Positions 24,195 to 35,550 of a stretch of DNA of 64,000 bases are shown in pieces. Position 1 is the stretch's first letter; every line of letters starts with the position of its first letter. Below the pieces are notes generated by a model. The model worked only from the letters and a program-made list of their open reading frames with translations. It did no database searches and was not told the DNA's origin. The position numbers and the translations under genes are program-made. This DNA is from Helicostylum pulchrum (Eukaryota > Mucoromycota > Mucoromycetes > Mucorales > Mucoraceae), in contig JAIXMO010000040.1 of the NCBI GenBank assembly GCA_025677825.1, positions 186,001 through 250,000 of the forward strand, written 5' to 3'.

Positions 24195-27100
24195 TATAAA
24201 AAAAGTATATGTATAAAGAAAAAAAAAGTAATAAACTTATAACGCGCGCTTAGTTCAAGAAGGCAAAAAAAAAAAAAAAACCTTTTTTTTTTTGATAGTC
24301 ACCCGCTGACAAATTAAAATAGCCAATCAAAAAAAAATCAAAAAACAAAATTAAATGCATTTAAACATTCATAATGATATAGATTTGCATAAAATACATG
24401 TACTTGATATAAAAAAACGGTATACATCATATCTTATAAGCAAAGAGAACAAACAAAGAAAGAGAGAGTGAGGCAAGTTGTGGGGTGTGTCCTTTTACCG
24501 GTTGTTTTTTAATACTAAACCAAACTGATAATGATCCTTTAAAGCATATATAATAAACAGAACCATAGAATAAACTAATGACAATAAAAGATGTGTGTAC
24601 TTTTTTTGTGTGATTTAATGTACATACATAATAAAAGGGGAGGGGGAGGGGAGAACTAATAAGAAAGAAAGAAAAAAATTACATGTCTTTATAGTCCACA
24701 TGTCAACTAAACGGTTTATTGTATCGGCAAATAATAATTTTAGTTACTTTTCTAAGCTCCCTTTTTATTTGACGTGTAACTCCTATAGAGAGGGTTTTAA
24801 TCAGAATGTACTTTATTACGTATATATCTATCTAACGCGTGTAACACCATCAGAATAATATGTCGTGTCTTGTCTCCTATCATATCTCATTTAAAATCTA
24901 TACTGAGTGCTGCACTCTCAAAAATACCCTCTTCTAATCGCGTGATTCTCTATTGGAGATCTAACGCTATCGCTCCTCCCCTTTTTTAGACCATATAGAT
25001 AACACGAGAATTTACTGTATAATGACCCTTTCTTCTTTTTACATGTACTTTTTATATATATATTACTTGGCTACCACTAAATTACTACCTTTTTTTTTTA
25101 ATATTTGCAGCTATTTTTGGCATTTTATCTATTAAAAAAAAAAAGCCATTTACTTGTATCAAAATTATACCTGAAACTTTTTTTTGGAGTCTAGTTGTAT
25201 TAATAGCATATTTATCTATTTTACATACTATTTATATATAGTTTCAATTTACAACTTTAATAATTATCCCCAAAAAATCTTGACTAAAGAAAAAAAAAAA
25301 AAAAAAAACTAATTTTCAGGGCTAGTATACGAGCTGCAGATCACCTTGTCTAATTTAGTAATGATCCACGATATTTGTTTATTACCATGGCCGTATTTTC
25401 TTCTTTATTGGCGGGCATCTCTCTCTTCAGAAAGCATTTATTAAAAACCTACTTTGAGGGCTTTTTTTTACAAGAAGAATAGAAAATTCTTTTTATTTTG
25501 TTGCGCCTTTTAATAAACGAAATGATTCTTATATTGAGAAGATTTACCCTTTTTTTTGTGCAGATACAAAAAGAAAAGAAAACTAAAATACTGTTACAAA
25601 GTATATAAAAGATCGTTATTACATATTCAGTTAAAGTGTGTGTTTAAAATAAACATCCGCAGCCAATTGGCCGATTAGCGATCTGCGTTACATAAACATC
25701 AAACTATAAAATAAGTACTTTTTTTTTTTTTTTTTTTTTACAACATGCATGTGTTGAAATAAAGTAAAATTTTTTAATTATTTAGTTTTAATAAAGTAGG
25801 GCATTTTCTTTTTTCTTAAGTAGTTTTTTTTTTTTTTGTAATTTTTTTTTCTTATTGTAAGCGTCTTTGTAAACCTGTTTTAATTATAAAGTGATAGTAT
25901 GAACTCCATACAAGAAAAAAGAAAATCTATGCAGACTAATGATAAAGAAAAAGAAAAGGTACCTTTATTCCATCAAACGGAGTATTACTGATAGACATGT
26001 AAAAAAGGTCTCAGGGAATACCTGTACTGAGTTAAAAAAAAAAGCAAGAAGGGGGGGGGGTTACTGAAAAGCTTATTTTATATATAAACCCAATAATTTT
26101 ATTACTTGTTAAAAGTTTCTCTCTCAATGTTAAAGTATCCTAGTTTTATATTTTAATCTATTTAAAGGGCTCTTATACATAGATTCTTTCGCCGTATCCC
26201 TGGGAAGCGCATTATGCATATCGAATCTAAAAGGACAATTACTTTTTTTTTCTTTTTAGAGAAAAAAACCACTTGGGCGATTCAAAGTTTTTTTTTTTTG
26301 GGTCAGTGATAATATATACGTATGTAAATACATCTCTTATATATTCGTATACTGCTAAATAGTAGATAATGACCATAATACTGTCTTGCGTTTTCCCTTC
26401 TGTGCTTAGTCAAAAAATACTTTTTTTTACATTTTCTAGAAGCAGGCGTACATATATATTATTATTCTAAACTCATTCTTACCCTATTCCATACTCGTGT
26501 CAACAACCGCCCGAATTAAGAACTTTATTTGCGAAAAAAAGAAATGGGGTAAAAGAAGCGGACATTTAACAACTTTCCTGCAAAATTACACAAAAAAAAC
26601 TGCACCCAACTGTACCATTGGTAACACTAAAGCCAGACCTAATACATTAGATTGAATGATAACAGTATACAATACCTTCTCAGTTCTTTGTAAATACACT
26701 GTAACAAAAAAAAAAAAAAAAAAAAAAAACGATATCTTGGTCGTGCACATATCTTTTTTTTTTAAAAAAAAATCCTCCCTGTAATATCCGCCCTAACACT
26801 TGTAACCCCCTTTTTTTTTTTACTGTTTGACATACTCAAGGATTTTAGATAAGGTTAGGAAAAAAAAATTAACGCTGCGATTATATCTTTTAGCTGAATA
26901 AAATACATCTATCTAATACGAGATACTAACTCAACGATGAGTTACCGCTTCCGCTTTAAAAAGCAATCTATCCTTTAGTTAAATGATAAAACTGCAATTC
27001 TATTTTATTTGTATCTGCTTGCATTATTTATACACTCTTTTTTTAAAAAAGGGTCTTTTATGGCTGCACGTTACAGATATGGAACTAGCGGTCATTTTTT

Positions 27101-30100
27101 TTACTGATGGTACTAAGGGCGTATATTTGTGTTTTTTAGAGTGACCCAACAAACAATGAAATATAAATACTTACTATACGAAACCATTAAAATTTATCTC
27201 ACGACATGTTAGTCTAAATATGCTTAAAGAGAAGGGGGAGGGTAAACTCGGTAGTAGCGGGTATTTCTCAGCAGAAGGGAAAACCTATACTACATGTAAC
27301 AGAAAAACCTTTAAATCCCTCACTCATGATCGGAACACAATCAATGCATACACACACACACACACACACAAAGTAATGAGGTAAAGTTACATTTTGAATT
27401 ACATGTAAAAAAAAAAACTTGATAAATGTTTTTTGTTTATATATACATTTGTATATGTATATAAAGTGCTTAGCTCTTTTTTTTTCAGGGCAGATGTATA
27501 TTCTTATTTCCAAATTCTTCCGGAGCTGTAACACAACGGTTCGTGATACAAATCATAATCTGCTTTAAACTATCAAATGTGCTACATAAATACAAAAGAG
27601 ATATAAATGACCAGTTGTTTTCAGACAAAATTTTCCTGAACTTATCTGCTTCTATGTACATCTAAATTTGTGCATCCCTAAAAATTATTCCCTAATTACT
27701 GCCAAGACAAGTTACTCTTTTGTTGTTATATCAAACTGGCGTATAAAAAAATAAATAAAATGGGAGTATGAAATTCGGAGAGAGAAGAAGAAAATTCTAA
27801 AGCAAACACAATTGGTGTGTGTGACAGATGAGAGAGCATATATATGCTGAGAATATTTATTTGCTCAAGTAGCGACCAAATTAAAAAATATATATCTTTA
27901 AAATAGATATATCTAATGTATTTGTCATTAACAATTTTTTTTTGAATGGTTCAACCCAGAATAAGCATTGCTGAGTAACAACGTATTTAAACTGGGCTTA
28001 GCCATACAAGAGTTGTCTAAATTAAATTCCACATAAAAAAAAAGGTGCTAATGCAAATGGTCCGGTAATCTTTAAAGTAGATTGCTTTGTGTAATGTTTG
28101 CACTAAATAACTAAGAGGAGAGAGAAATTCGATCAACTATAAATGTTTGAAAAAATGAGGGTTCTAGCTCTTGAGGGTTCGGTTACTCGGCCAATTTACC
28201 GTACTGTGTGCATCATGTACGGCTGAAACATCGTCTCTTTTGTATGTGTATAATACATCATAAACAAGAACAACAGTTTCGTTTACAAATGCGTCGGTCA
28301 AATCGATATTTTTATTGCATTATCATTTTTTATTATTTCGTATACAGGCTAATGGGTTCGGTCCCCCCCCCCCCTTTTTTTTGTACGTGGTGTGATATAA
28401 TATTCGTCTCGGTAAATAGATTGTTCTTTATTTTTAGTGCAGCGATGAGTCCTACTATATTACCCTTTTATTCGGATCGCGGCACACACAAGTTGCTGTA
28501 GCCGCTTCTGACATTTTGCAGCAGAAATTGAAAATCTCACCACTTGGGTTTTCCGGGAAGTTATTTGCATCTGCAGTTAGTTTTCTAATGACAATATAAA
28601 TTGTGCGCGCGCAATCATGTTTTGGTGTGAGATTAAAAAAAAAAAAAAAAAAAAAGTCGTTACAGCGAAATCGGTTTATGTATGACTGAGGTATGCAGAT
28701 CATATATAGGCCCATCGCATAAAGTGGTTTCAGAGATCCTAAAAATAAGATTACGGTACAAAAAGAAAATGTTTATATCTAAGGAGTGTTTAAACAGTGG
28801 CAGGATTATTACACACATGTATAAAGGAGATCGTTTTATAAAGAAGAAAACTCTTAAGGTTAAAGTAGTACTAATAAAATAGCTTCAAGAATTTTATTAT
28901 TTATGATGATAATTTGACGTTCATAATAAATTCTAAATTGTTCTCATCATGGTTACCTAAAAAAAGAAAAGATTTTGTGTACGCTCCGCTTTTTTTTTTT
29001 GTGTGTTTGTGCACAGGAGGACGGACGTCAAGTGTTTGTAACGGACTTCAGTTCTAGATATAGTGATTTATAGGTCATCTGGCCTACGATATAAAACGTG
29101 GTCAGATTATGAATATCATGCTTGCAAAGTTACCATATTTTTGTAATATATTATATTTTTTTCTTTTAGAATATATTTATTTTTCTAGTGTCACCCTCTT
29201 TTTTTTTCTTTTTTTTTTAATATAGCATCCCAAAAATGACAGCATAAGGGGATGCACATATATGTTATGTGTGATAAACTCTTTTTTAAGTATATCTTTT
29301 ACGAAACGAGTTTATTTTGGACTAATTTTAGGAGTTATGTTTATATTGGTGGCTATAATGAATATTAATGTATCGACACGAGTCCTAGGTCCATCTATCA
29401 CAGTCAATTGCATGTCCTACATATTTTTTCCGCGTCAAATTCGTTTTTGAATTTGGCAAAAAAAAAAGAAGCCTTTTTTATGATCCAGGAGATTGATCAT
29501 AAAGTATATAGAATGTTTCGTAATTTGCGTTTGGGAATGAGATTCATTTATGCATTCTGTTTTGACGCACTGATTATTGTGTATCAGTCCCCTAATGACC
29601 TACACGAAGCATTGCTTTTTGGTTTATTTGAGGGGTGTAAATAGAAAGATAGATGAATCAATACGGAGAAGAAGAAGGCATACTGTATAAAAGACGGAGC
29701 CAAGATTAATAAAAAAAAAGGTGATCTTATGAAAATAGATTCTAGAATGACGATAGAGAGAGAAATTATGTTATTATTTTTTTTGCCGTTTTGGCTAAAA
29801 TGTAATGTACAACAACAAAAACCACATGCATATGTATATATATATATTAAGGTTCTTGTTGCATACGTTGTACTTATGATGTGAACTTTCATTGTTGTAT
29901 TTGTATTTGTATTTGTGTGTGTGTTATTTGTAGTAAACATGACTATGGTGCATCACCAGCCACATCGAGGTAAATATAATTAGACTACAAATATAAATGA
30001 AGAGGAGGGACGACAACAAAAAGAGAGGAGAATGAGTGTTTACAAGGAAACAGTTACTGAAAAAAAGGGGAAGGGTGAAATATATATATATATAAAATAG

Positions 30101-30480
30101 ACATGATTTAATCCGGTTTTTTATTACTTTCGGTATAGCTGTAATCTCCTTAATATGAATCCAAGGTCGCGTGTTGTGTAACTTTTTCAGACGGACAAAT
30201 CGAAAAAGAAACCATGCGGAGTTACGACTGTATACTACATACAGGATTTTAGTCTTAATTGGTACGGCTGATTTTTTTTTTGGTCTTTATTTCGTGCAAA
30301 AGTTGGAGCAACAAGTACCTACTACGTATATAAAAATTATTAAACGATAAGTACGATTATATGAAACAAATAGTGATGTAATATGACATAATAATGAGTA
30401 AATATATCACATGAGTAAAAAGCTGGCTTTATTTTATCAGTTATTTATTTTCTTCTTCACTTATTATTTTCTCGCCCTTC
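24195..30480. other. Gene desert, AT-rich
   Basis: Over 6 kb with no ORF that shows family similarity, splice-linked exons or protein-like composition. It is full of homopolymers, including long A or T runs near 25283-25307, 25720, 26706-26728 and 28633-28654, a G10 run near 26050 and C-runs near 28370. A (CA)n microsatellite lies near 27350-27370. Short ORFs at 27268-27534, 28208-28501 and 29262-29644 are Phe/Ile/Tyr-rich by composition and I do not accept them as genes. Distal promoter elements of GPN3 may sit at the left end. Confidence 0.6.
27348..27370. repeat. (CA)n microsatellite
   Basis: An uninterrupted dinucleotide run of about eleven CA units in the gene desert. Simple sequence; no function inferred. 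Confidence 0.85.
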
Positions 30481-30508
30481 TTAGATAAACTGATATTCTT
30501 AAAGGTAC

Positions 30509-31159
30509 GTGCGTGTACCAAGATCTTTCTCCGATTTTGATCGAAGCGCAATACACTGCAAATATGAGTCTTCTATAGAAGACTCATATAGTATTTTTTT
30601 ATCAATTCGGGAGCAGTACCTCGTATCACCGGCTGTGTTCGCTGTATGCATCCACAACACCTCTAACGAACTTCTTGAAGGAATGGCCTTCACGCGGCTG
30701 GGTCAAGTCTTGCTTTTTTATTAGCAAAAACCAAGACTGAACTTCGTAAATGAAACGCCTTTGGAAACACTTGTTGCGCTTGCACATTTCTTTGTTGAAC
30801 AGCAACCTTCAATACTTCATATCAAAGGACATGATGATGCTACAGTTCAACTTCTTTACGGTATTGCTAAACGTATATTTGAAGGTGAAATCGCTGCCGA
30901 TAAAGACAAAGATGATGCTTTGGAAGAAGGCTGTACTTAATTGTACAACCAATTAACTATGGCTAAGAATTTATTAGCTGAAGATGTTTATAAATGATTT
31001 CAAAAGAAACACAAGATCAGCCCGTATTCTTCTGATGCAATCCAACCTTCTACTACCTCAGTTTCTCGTGTTCAACGAATAAATTGTGATTGGCAATTTG
31101 TTGATTCTTACCGCGAAGAAAAAGGTAAAGATACCTATGGATTGGAACAAATGCTTTGA
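30509..31159 (+). pseudogene. Decayed ORF with four in-frame stops
   Basis: A single plus-strand frame reads protein-like sequence for about 215 codons, broken by stops at 30722 (TAG), 30938 (TAA), 30995 (TGA) and 31157 (TGA). Recognisably protein-like pieces are REQYLVSPAVFAVCIHN, ETPLETLVALAHFFVEQQP, TVQLLYGIAKRIFEGEI, NQLTMAKNLLAEDVYK and RVQRINCDWQFVDSYREEKG. Each stop could come from CAG, CAA or TGG by one C-to-T or G-to-A change, so the pattern suggests transition decay. The family is not recognised. A Tc1-type transposase fragment lies 200 bp downstream on the same strand in another frame. Confidence 0.6.
30562..30589. repeat. Perfect 28-bp palindrome
   Basis: The 14-bp half-site ATATGAGTCTTCTA is followed directly by its exact reverse complement with no spacer. 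It sits near the 5' end of the decayed ORF. It could be a cruciform-forming site, a two-fold protein binding site, or the footprint of a mobile-element end. Confidence 0.9.
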
Positions 31160-31365
31160 ACTTACAAAAGAAAAAGGACTACTACTTAAAAAAGTACACC
31201 AAGATAGATAGCGCAAAAGCAGCCTACTTTCGTTCCAAAAAATGAATAAAAAATATTCTTTACCTCTTTTTTTTTTTATTGTTGTTATTTTTGTCGTCCC
31301 TCATAACCTCTCATTAATTACAAACTTTGGTAAAGTGCGTTAGATCTTAAATAGACAAAAATTAA

Positions 31366-31545
31366 TTTTGGTTGATGCTATCAATAAAAGAGGTTACGAA
31401 CCTTTTTGTCCGTGCCCCCCGTACTCTCCTTTTTTGAACCCTATTGAAGAATGCTGATCAAAAATAAAGAGCAGTAAGTATTAAGAGGAACACACTTGAG
31501 AAAGCAGATACATTGACATCTCGCCTTCCTGCAGCTTGTGTCCCA
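31366..31545 (+). mobile_element. Tc1/mariner (IS630) transposase C-terminal fragment, broken
   Basis: The plus frame reads LVDAINKRGYEPF, then CPPYSPFLNPIEECW-like sequence. This matches the block around the last catalytic Glu of the DDE triad in Tc1/mariner-type transposases (PPYSPxLNPIE). The Trp expected after NPIEEC is a TGA stop at 31455. A frameshift follows near 31475, after which RNTLEKADTLTSRL continues in another frame. The N-terminal HTH part and first catalytic Asp are not found nearby, and no terminal repeats are identified. This is an inactive relic. Confidence 0.8.
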
Positions 31546-31601
31546 AAAAGATAAAATAAAATGTCGTACCGTACCAATTAAGACTAGAATCCTGTGCTAC
31601 A

Positions 31602-31603
<2 letters not shown>

Positions 31604-31645
<42 letters not shown>
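31604..31645. repeat. T42 homopolymer upstream of cyclin gene
   Basis: An uninterrupted run of 42 T ending 227 bp before the cyclin start codon, followed by further pyrimidine-rich DNA (31770-31830). Likely a nucleosome-depleting promoter tract; inferred. Confidence 0.85.
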
Positions 31646-31648
<3 letters not shown>

Positions 31649-31872
31649 TCTCCTGCTGGGCGGGGCTTATTAGGAGATTAATATATATATTATTACACCA
31701 AGATGCCGGTCTGTTCCTTTTTAGATTCTCCTTATGCACACAACTAATAAAAATAAAAAAGAACGTCAAAACAAGACTTTCTTCTTCTTTCTTCTTTCTT
31801 TTTGTTTTAGTTTTTCTCTCTCTTTCATTCTTCACACTTATATACATACATACACACACACAAAACGAAAAA

Positions 31873-32871
31873 ATGATTGCCACTACATATAAACCATTAA
31901 TGAAATCAGGAATAGAATTATCAGAGTTATGTTCATCTATTGTACAAACACTATGCGGAGGAAATATTACGTGGGATATGGACAGACAAATGAATTTCTC
32001 GATATTCTGTAACCGCATGCTGATGCAAATAGATGTACCAGGACCTGTAGTATATACAAGGTAATAATAATAATAAATATAAATATATGTAATTTATTCT
32101 ATAAGTATATATGTGTATATTAACTGGAATTCTTCTAGTTTAAAATATTTTCAATATATCTTGGTAAACAGTGTGAACGAGTACAACATTATAGATTTAT
32201 CAGACATCGCACATGAATATTCTCTCTTTACTGTATCACTATTACTGGCGTACAAATTTCTTGAAGACAACCCACCATATATGGTAATAATAATAATAAT
32301 ACTAAAAAAAAAAGTTGTCAATAAATACTGACCACGTTAACTATAATAGAATCAATGGTCATTTGTTTCCATGATACCAATTAAAGAATTAATTTCGTTA
32401 GAATCCAAAGTATTGAACATATTGGGATTCTCACTAAATATTTCTACTGATCAGTTTTATCAATGGACCGATCAATGCAATACATTATACGATATGCCTT
32501 ATATATCACTAGATCAATTGAATATGTTTGATTTACATATGACACGCACAACACTTGGTTACTCCACATTATTACCCGTATTATTAGATGATATTTATGT
32601 CGTCGGTCCTTCTATATCTTCTACCCCAACCACCACAACCACCGCAACCACACAACAAACATCTCCCATTTTAACATCTGACTATTATTGGATGGAACCC
32701 ACTGGTTATTATCCCCCATTAGACCAAATATGTTGTAATTCAGTTGACGACTTCTTACTTTTAAATAACAACAACAATTACTTGGCAACCGATGATTACT
32801 ATAATATACCGTCATGGCAACAAACTCAATTCGATACTTCGTGGTACTTGCCGCAAACAATATTTTCTTAA
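31873..32871 (+). CDS. Pho80/Pcl-like cyclin
   Basis: Three exons (31873-32060, 32139-32283, 32350-32871) give about 284 aa. The cyclin core reads FCNRMLMQIDVPGPVV, LKYFQYILVN, LFTVSLLLAYKFLEDNP, then SMIPIKELISLESKVLNILGF, which is the Pho80 pattern (LLLAxKFLED, LExxxLxxLxF). Such cyclins partner Pho85-type CDKs in phosphate signalling, polarity or glycogen control. Which role applies here cannot be told. The tail after ~residue 185 is Thr/Asn/Tyr-rich and probably disordered. I chose the ATG at 31873 because the open frame upstream is only translated poly-T. Confidence 0.85.
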
Positions 32872-33093
32872 AAAAAAAAGTCATTCCACCCCCCCCCCCC
32901 TTTTTTTTGTCTTTTTTGTATATCATTTCATAATCATCATGCATATATTCCCCCAGTTTGTAGTACAAACAAATAATAATAAAAAAGTAAAATTGAATAA
33001 AATGTTAGCTTTTATTTACACAACAACACACAACTACTTTGAAAAAAAAGAAAAAAAAATTCTAATATTTTAAAACAAGAGAAAAGATTTTTT

Positions 33094-34202
33094 TTATCTT
33101 TTACCACCCTTCTTCTTGTCATCTCTATCTCTCTTTTTATCACCGCCCTTCTTGTTTTCAAACTTCTTCTTATCAGCCCACTTCTTCTTGTTATCAAAAT
33201 TAGCAGCATATTCACGCTTAGATTGCATACGAACAGCCTTTTCAGTATTTACAATATCATTTTTACCAACAATCTTCTTGAGAATATCCATTGAAGTGTT
33301 CTTTTCTGCTTTAACGTCACCAATTGTCTCAGAGTATTGATGAGTAATACCCTTCATCTTTGTCTCGTGCTTCAATTTAGCATCAAATTTACCAAGACTG
33401 GCTGTAGCTTGTTTAGAGGCTGCAATAGCAGTTTGAAGCTCATGTTTCTTGAACTCCTTGATATCTTTTTTACCAGCAAGTGTAGCAGCTGTACCTTCTT
33501 CTTGGTTACGACGTTGACGCTTGGCATTTGTTTCTGAGCGACCCTTCTTATCTTCACGTACTTTAGCATATTGATCTTCCATAGGATCCCCATGATCAGG
33601 TACAGGAATGACCCAATCTTCAGAAACAGTACCCTCCTCTTTAGCTCCTTGGTAACCCCAACGAGGTTTATATGCACCAGTCTCCTCATCATATACCATA
33701 CGTTCACGCTTAGAGTTTTGAATACCCTTGACTTTGGCGAATTTCTCCCAACGAGTAAGAGGCTTATCTTTAGGTAATTCCTTCTCACGAGGTATGGTAC
33801 TCTTACGGTGAGGCAAAACTGCTAATACACCAGCATCAGCACTGTTTACTGGTAGCTTGAAAAGTTCATTCACAAGCAATTGAGTGTTGTCTCTAGTTAA
33901 TTCCAAGAGATATTTATCGGTGTTGGTTTTACTCCTATAAAAAATTATTTTATCAGATCTCTATTTTTTTTATTTTTTTTCATTCTTGTTGTTGTTGCTT
34001 ACTTTAAGGTCTTTTCGTCCAAAGCGTTGGTATCGAAAGTAACTAACATGTTGATATCAAAGTCAACAGGAACGAGTTTTTCGACAGTGATAGACTTACT
34101 ACAGTTCAAAAAAAAAAATTAGATCCTGTTCGTTTTGTTCAACCACGTCGTTTCTACTTACAATTGAGCTTGATGAGCTTCCAAGATCTCGGTGACATCC
34201 AT
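33094..34202 (-). CDS. RRS1: Ribosome biogenesis regulatory protein Rrs1
   Basis: Three exons (34202-34162, 34098-34003, 33934-33094) give about 325 aa. The conserved N-terminal half is clear: ITVEKLVPVDFDINMLVTFD, LTRDNTQLLVNELFKLP, LPHRKSTIPREKELPKDK, LTRWEKFAKVKGI, then RMVYDEETGAYKPRWGYQGA. Rrs1 works with Rpf2 to load the 5S RNP (5S rRNA, uL18, uL5) onto pre-60S particles in the nucleolus (family knowledge). The C-terminal half is Lys/Arg-rich (DKKKGGKR end), consistent with nucleolar localisation. The first exon is 41 nt. Confidence 0.95.
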
Positions 34203-34413
34203 CTTTAAAAAAAAGTTTTGATTTAAAAAAAAGAAAAAAAGATAATAGAAAAAAAAAAAACTTTTTGCTTTCGCCTCTTTCTTTTTCCTGGAGTTTTTTT
34301 TTTTTTTTTTCTTCGGTTTCTGTGGCGGTTATAAAGTGACGGTTTTTCGTGACGGTCGAATTAAGAAACACAAGGATTGCAGCATGAAATAATGATCTTC
34401 TTTATTTATTTTT

Positions 34414-35370
34414 TTACGCTGGGTTTGTTAAAGGGTTTAATTCAGATCTAAAAGATCTTTTTCTTCTAGGATGATAACTAGGCGATATACCTTTAGGCGC
34501 GGGTATCACTGAATGCTTCGTTGCTGTAGCAGGAACAGAAGGTATAGCTACAGGAAAGTTCCTTCGACTTAACAGCATACCTTTTACACTTCGAATCTCA
34601 CTCTTTATACTCTGAACAACTGTGTCTTGATTACCTTTATCGTGATACATGTTTATATACGCACTTGCTCCGTACGTATTATTTTTGGAGCTTAACGGCT
34701 GCTTCAACATGGCGTTTCGAAGTCCATCTATATTCGATTTCAACTCTTTATAAGGGGTTTCTCTATCCTGTTTTACTTTTCGAGCCAGCTGAACTAATCG
34801 ATCCAAGGAATCGTTGAGCTTGATTTGCTGGTCGTGCAGCGGATCTGTATTTGTTTGGATAACAGATGCATCTATTTTTTCAAATAATCGAGTTGTTTCT
34901 CTGTATCGATTAGCTTGATAATTTGCAATTGAATTTAATACCCTAGACATGATTTTCTACATTGTGGTTGAGTAACTACGATACATACAAAAAATAATAA
35001 TTCTAGTATACCTTGATTACTGTTGCTGATATTACTGTAATACTCAACGTACCCAAAGCAGCTACAATGGCAAAAGTACATATTTGTATAATGGTCATAC
35101 GGGGAGTAGAAGTTTGATAATAGACTAATTGTGTTGCAGAGGGACGAGGTGGTAATGGAGGAGCCTATATCATTTCTTAATAAAACAAAAAAAGAAGAAA
35201 AGAAGAAAACGTACCTTATCTAATGAACCAACTCTTTTAAATGCTTCTTCAATCTCTTCATCATTTAAACCTTTGGTCTTTAGAAACTGAGCCTTCTTTC
35301 CTTTATCTGCGTTCTGAACACTGTCAGACTTTAAAAACGATTCGGCTAGTTGTAACAAGTCGTCTCTCAT
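34414..35370 (-). CDS. PEX14: Peroxin-14, peroxisomal docking protein
   Basis: Three exons (35370-35215, 35164-35012, 34956-34414) give about 283 aa. The N-terminal Pex5-binding fold is diagnostic: MRDDLLQLAESFLKSD, QFLKTKGLNDEEIEEAF. A proline stretch (APPLPPRP) follows. Then comes one membrane segment at about residues 75-97 (ICTFAIVAALGTLSITVI) and a C-terminal coiled-coil region (LNDSLDRLVQLARKVKQD). Pex14 forms the docking and translocation pore for matrix import with Pex13. PPLPPRP may serve as the SH3 ligand for Pex13, as in yeast. The gene diverges from PPG1 with 180 bp between starts. Confidence 0.93.
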
Positions 35371-35550
35371 ATAAAAGAATAAGAAGAAAAGAAAAAGAGG
35401 GAAAAAAATGACCTTGTTGCTTTGATGCACGCACAAACCGTGTGACTGGGGTTCAAAAAAATAATAAGCATAAAAAAAACGGTTTACCCTTTTTAGAGCG
35501 ACCACATTACTCCTTTTTTTTCTTCATCTTAACATTGCTTCAGTAAATAG
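35371..35550. promoter_or_regulatory. Bidirectional promoter region, PEX14 / PPG1
   Basis: The two divergent start codons are 180 bp apart, so promoters and 5'UTRs of both genes share this interval. It contains A- and T-runs on the two sides of a mixed centre, but no named factor site is evident. Confidence 0.55.

Noticed and set aside
27268..27534. 88-codon minus-strand ORF in the gene desert
   Set aside because: It includes the translated CA repeat (VCVCVCV) and tyrosine-rich junk.
28208..28501. 97-codon plus-strand ORF in the gene desert
   Set aside because: Phe/Tyr/Ile-rich, crosses C and T homopolymers, no recognisable domain.
31594..31872. N-terminal extension of the cyclin through poly-Phe
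   Set aside because: The frame is open only because the T42 run encodes Phe; the ATG at 31873 is a better start.
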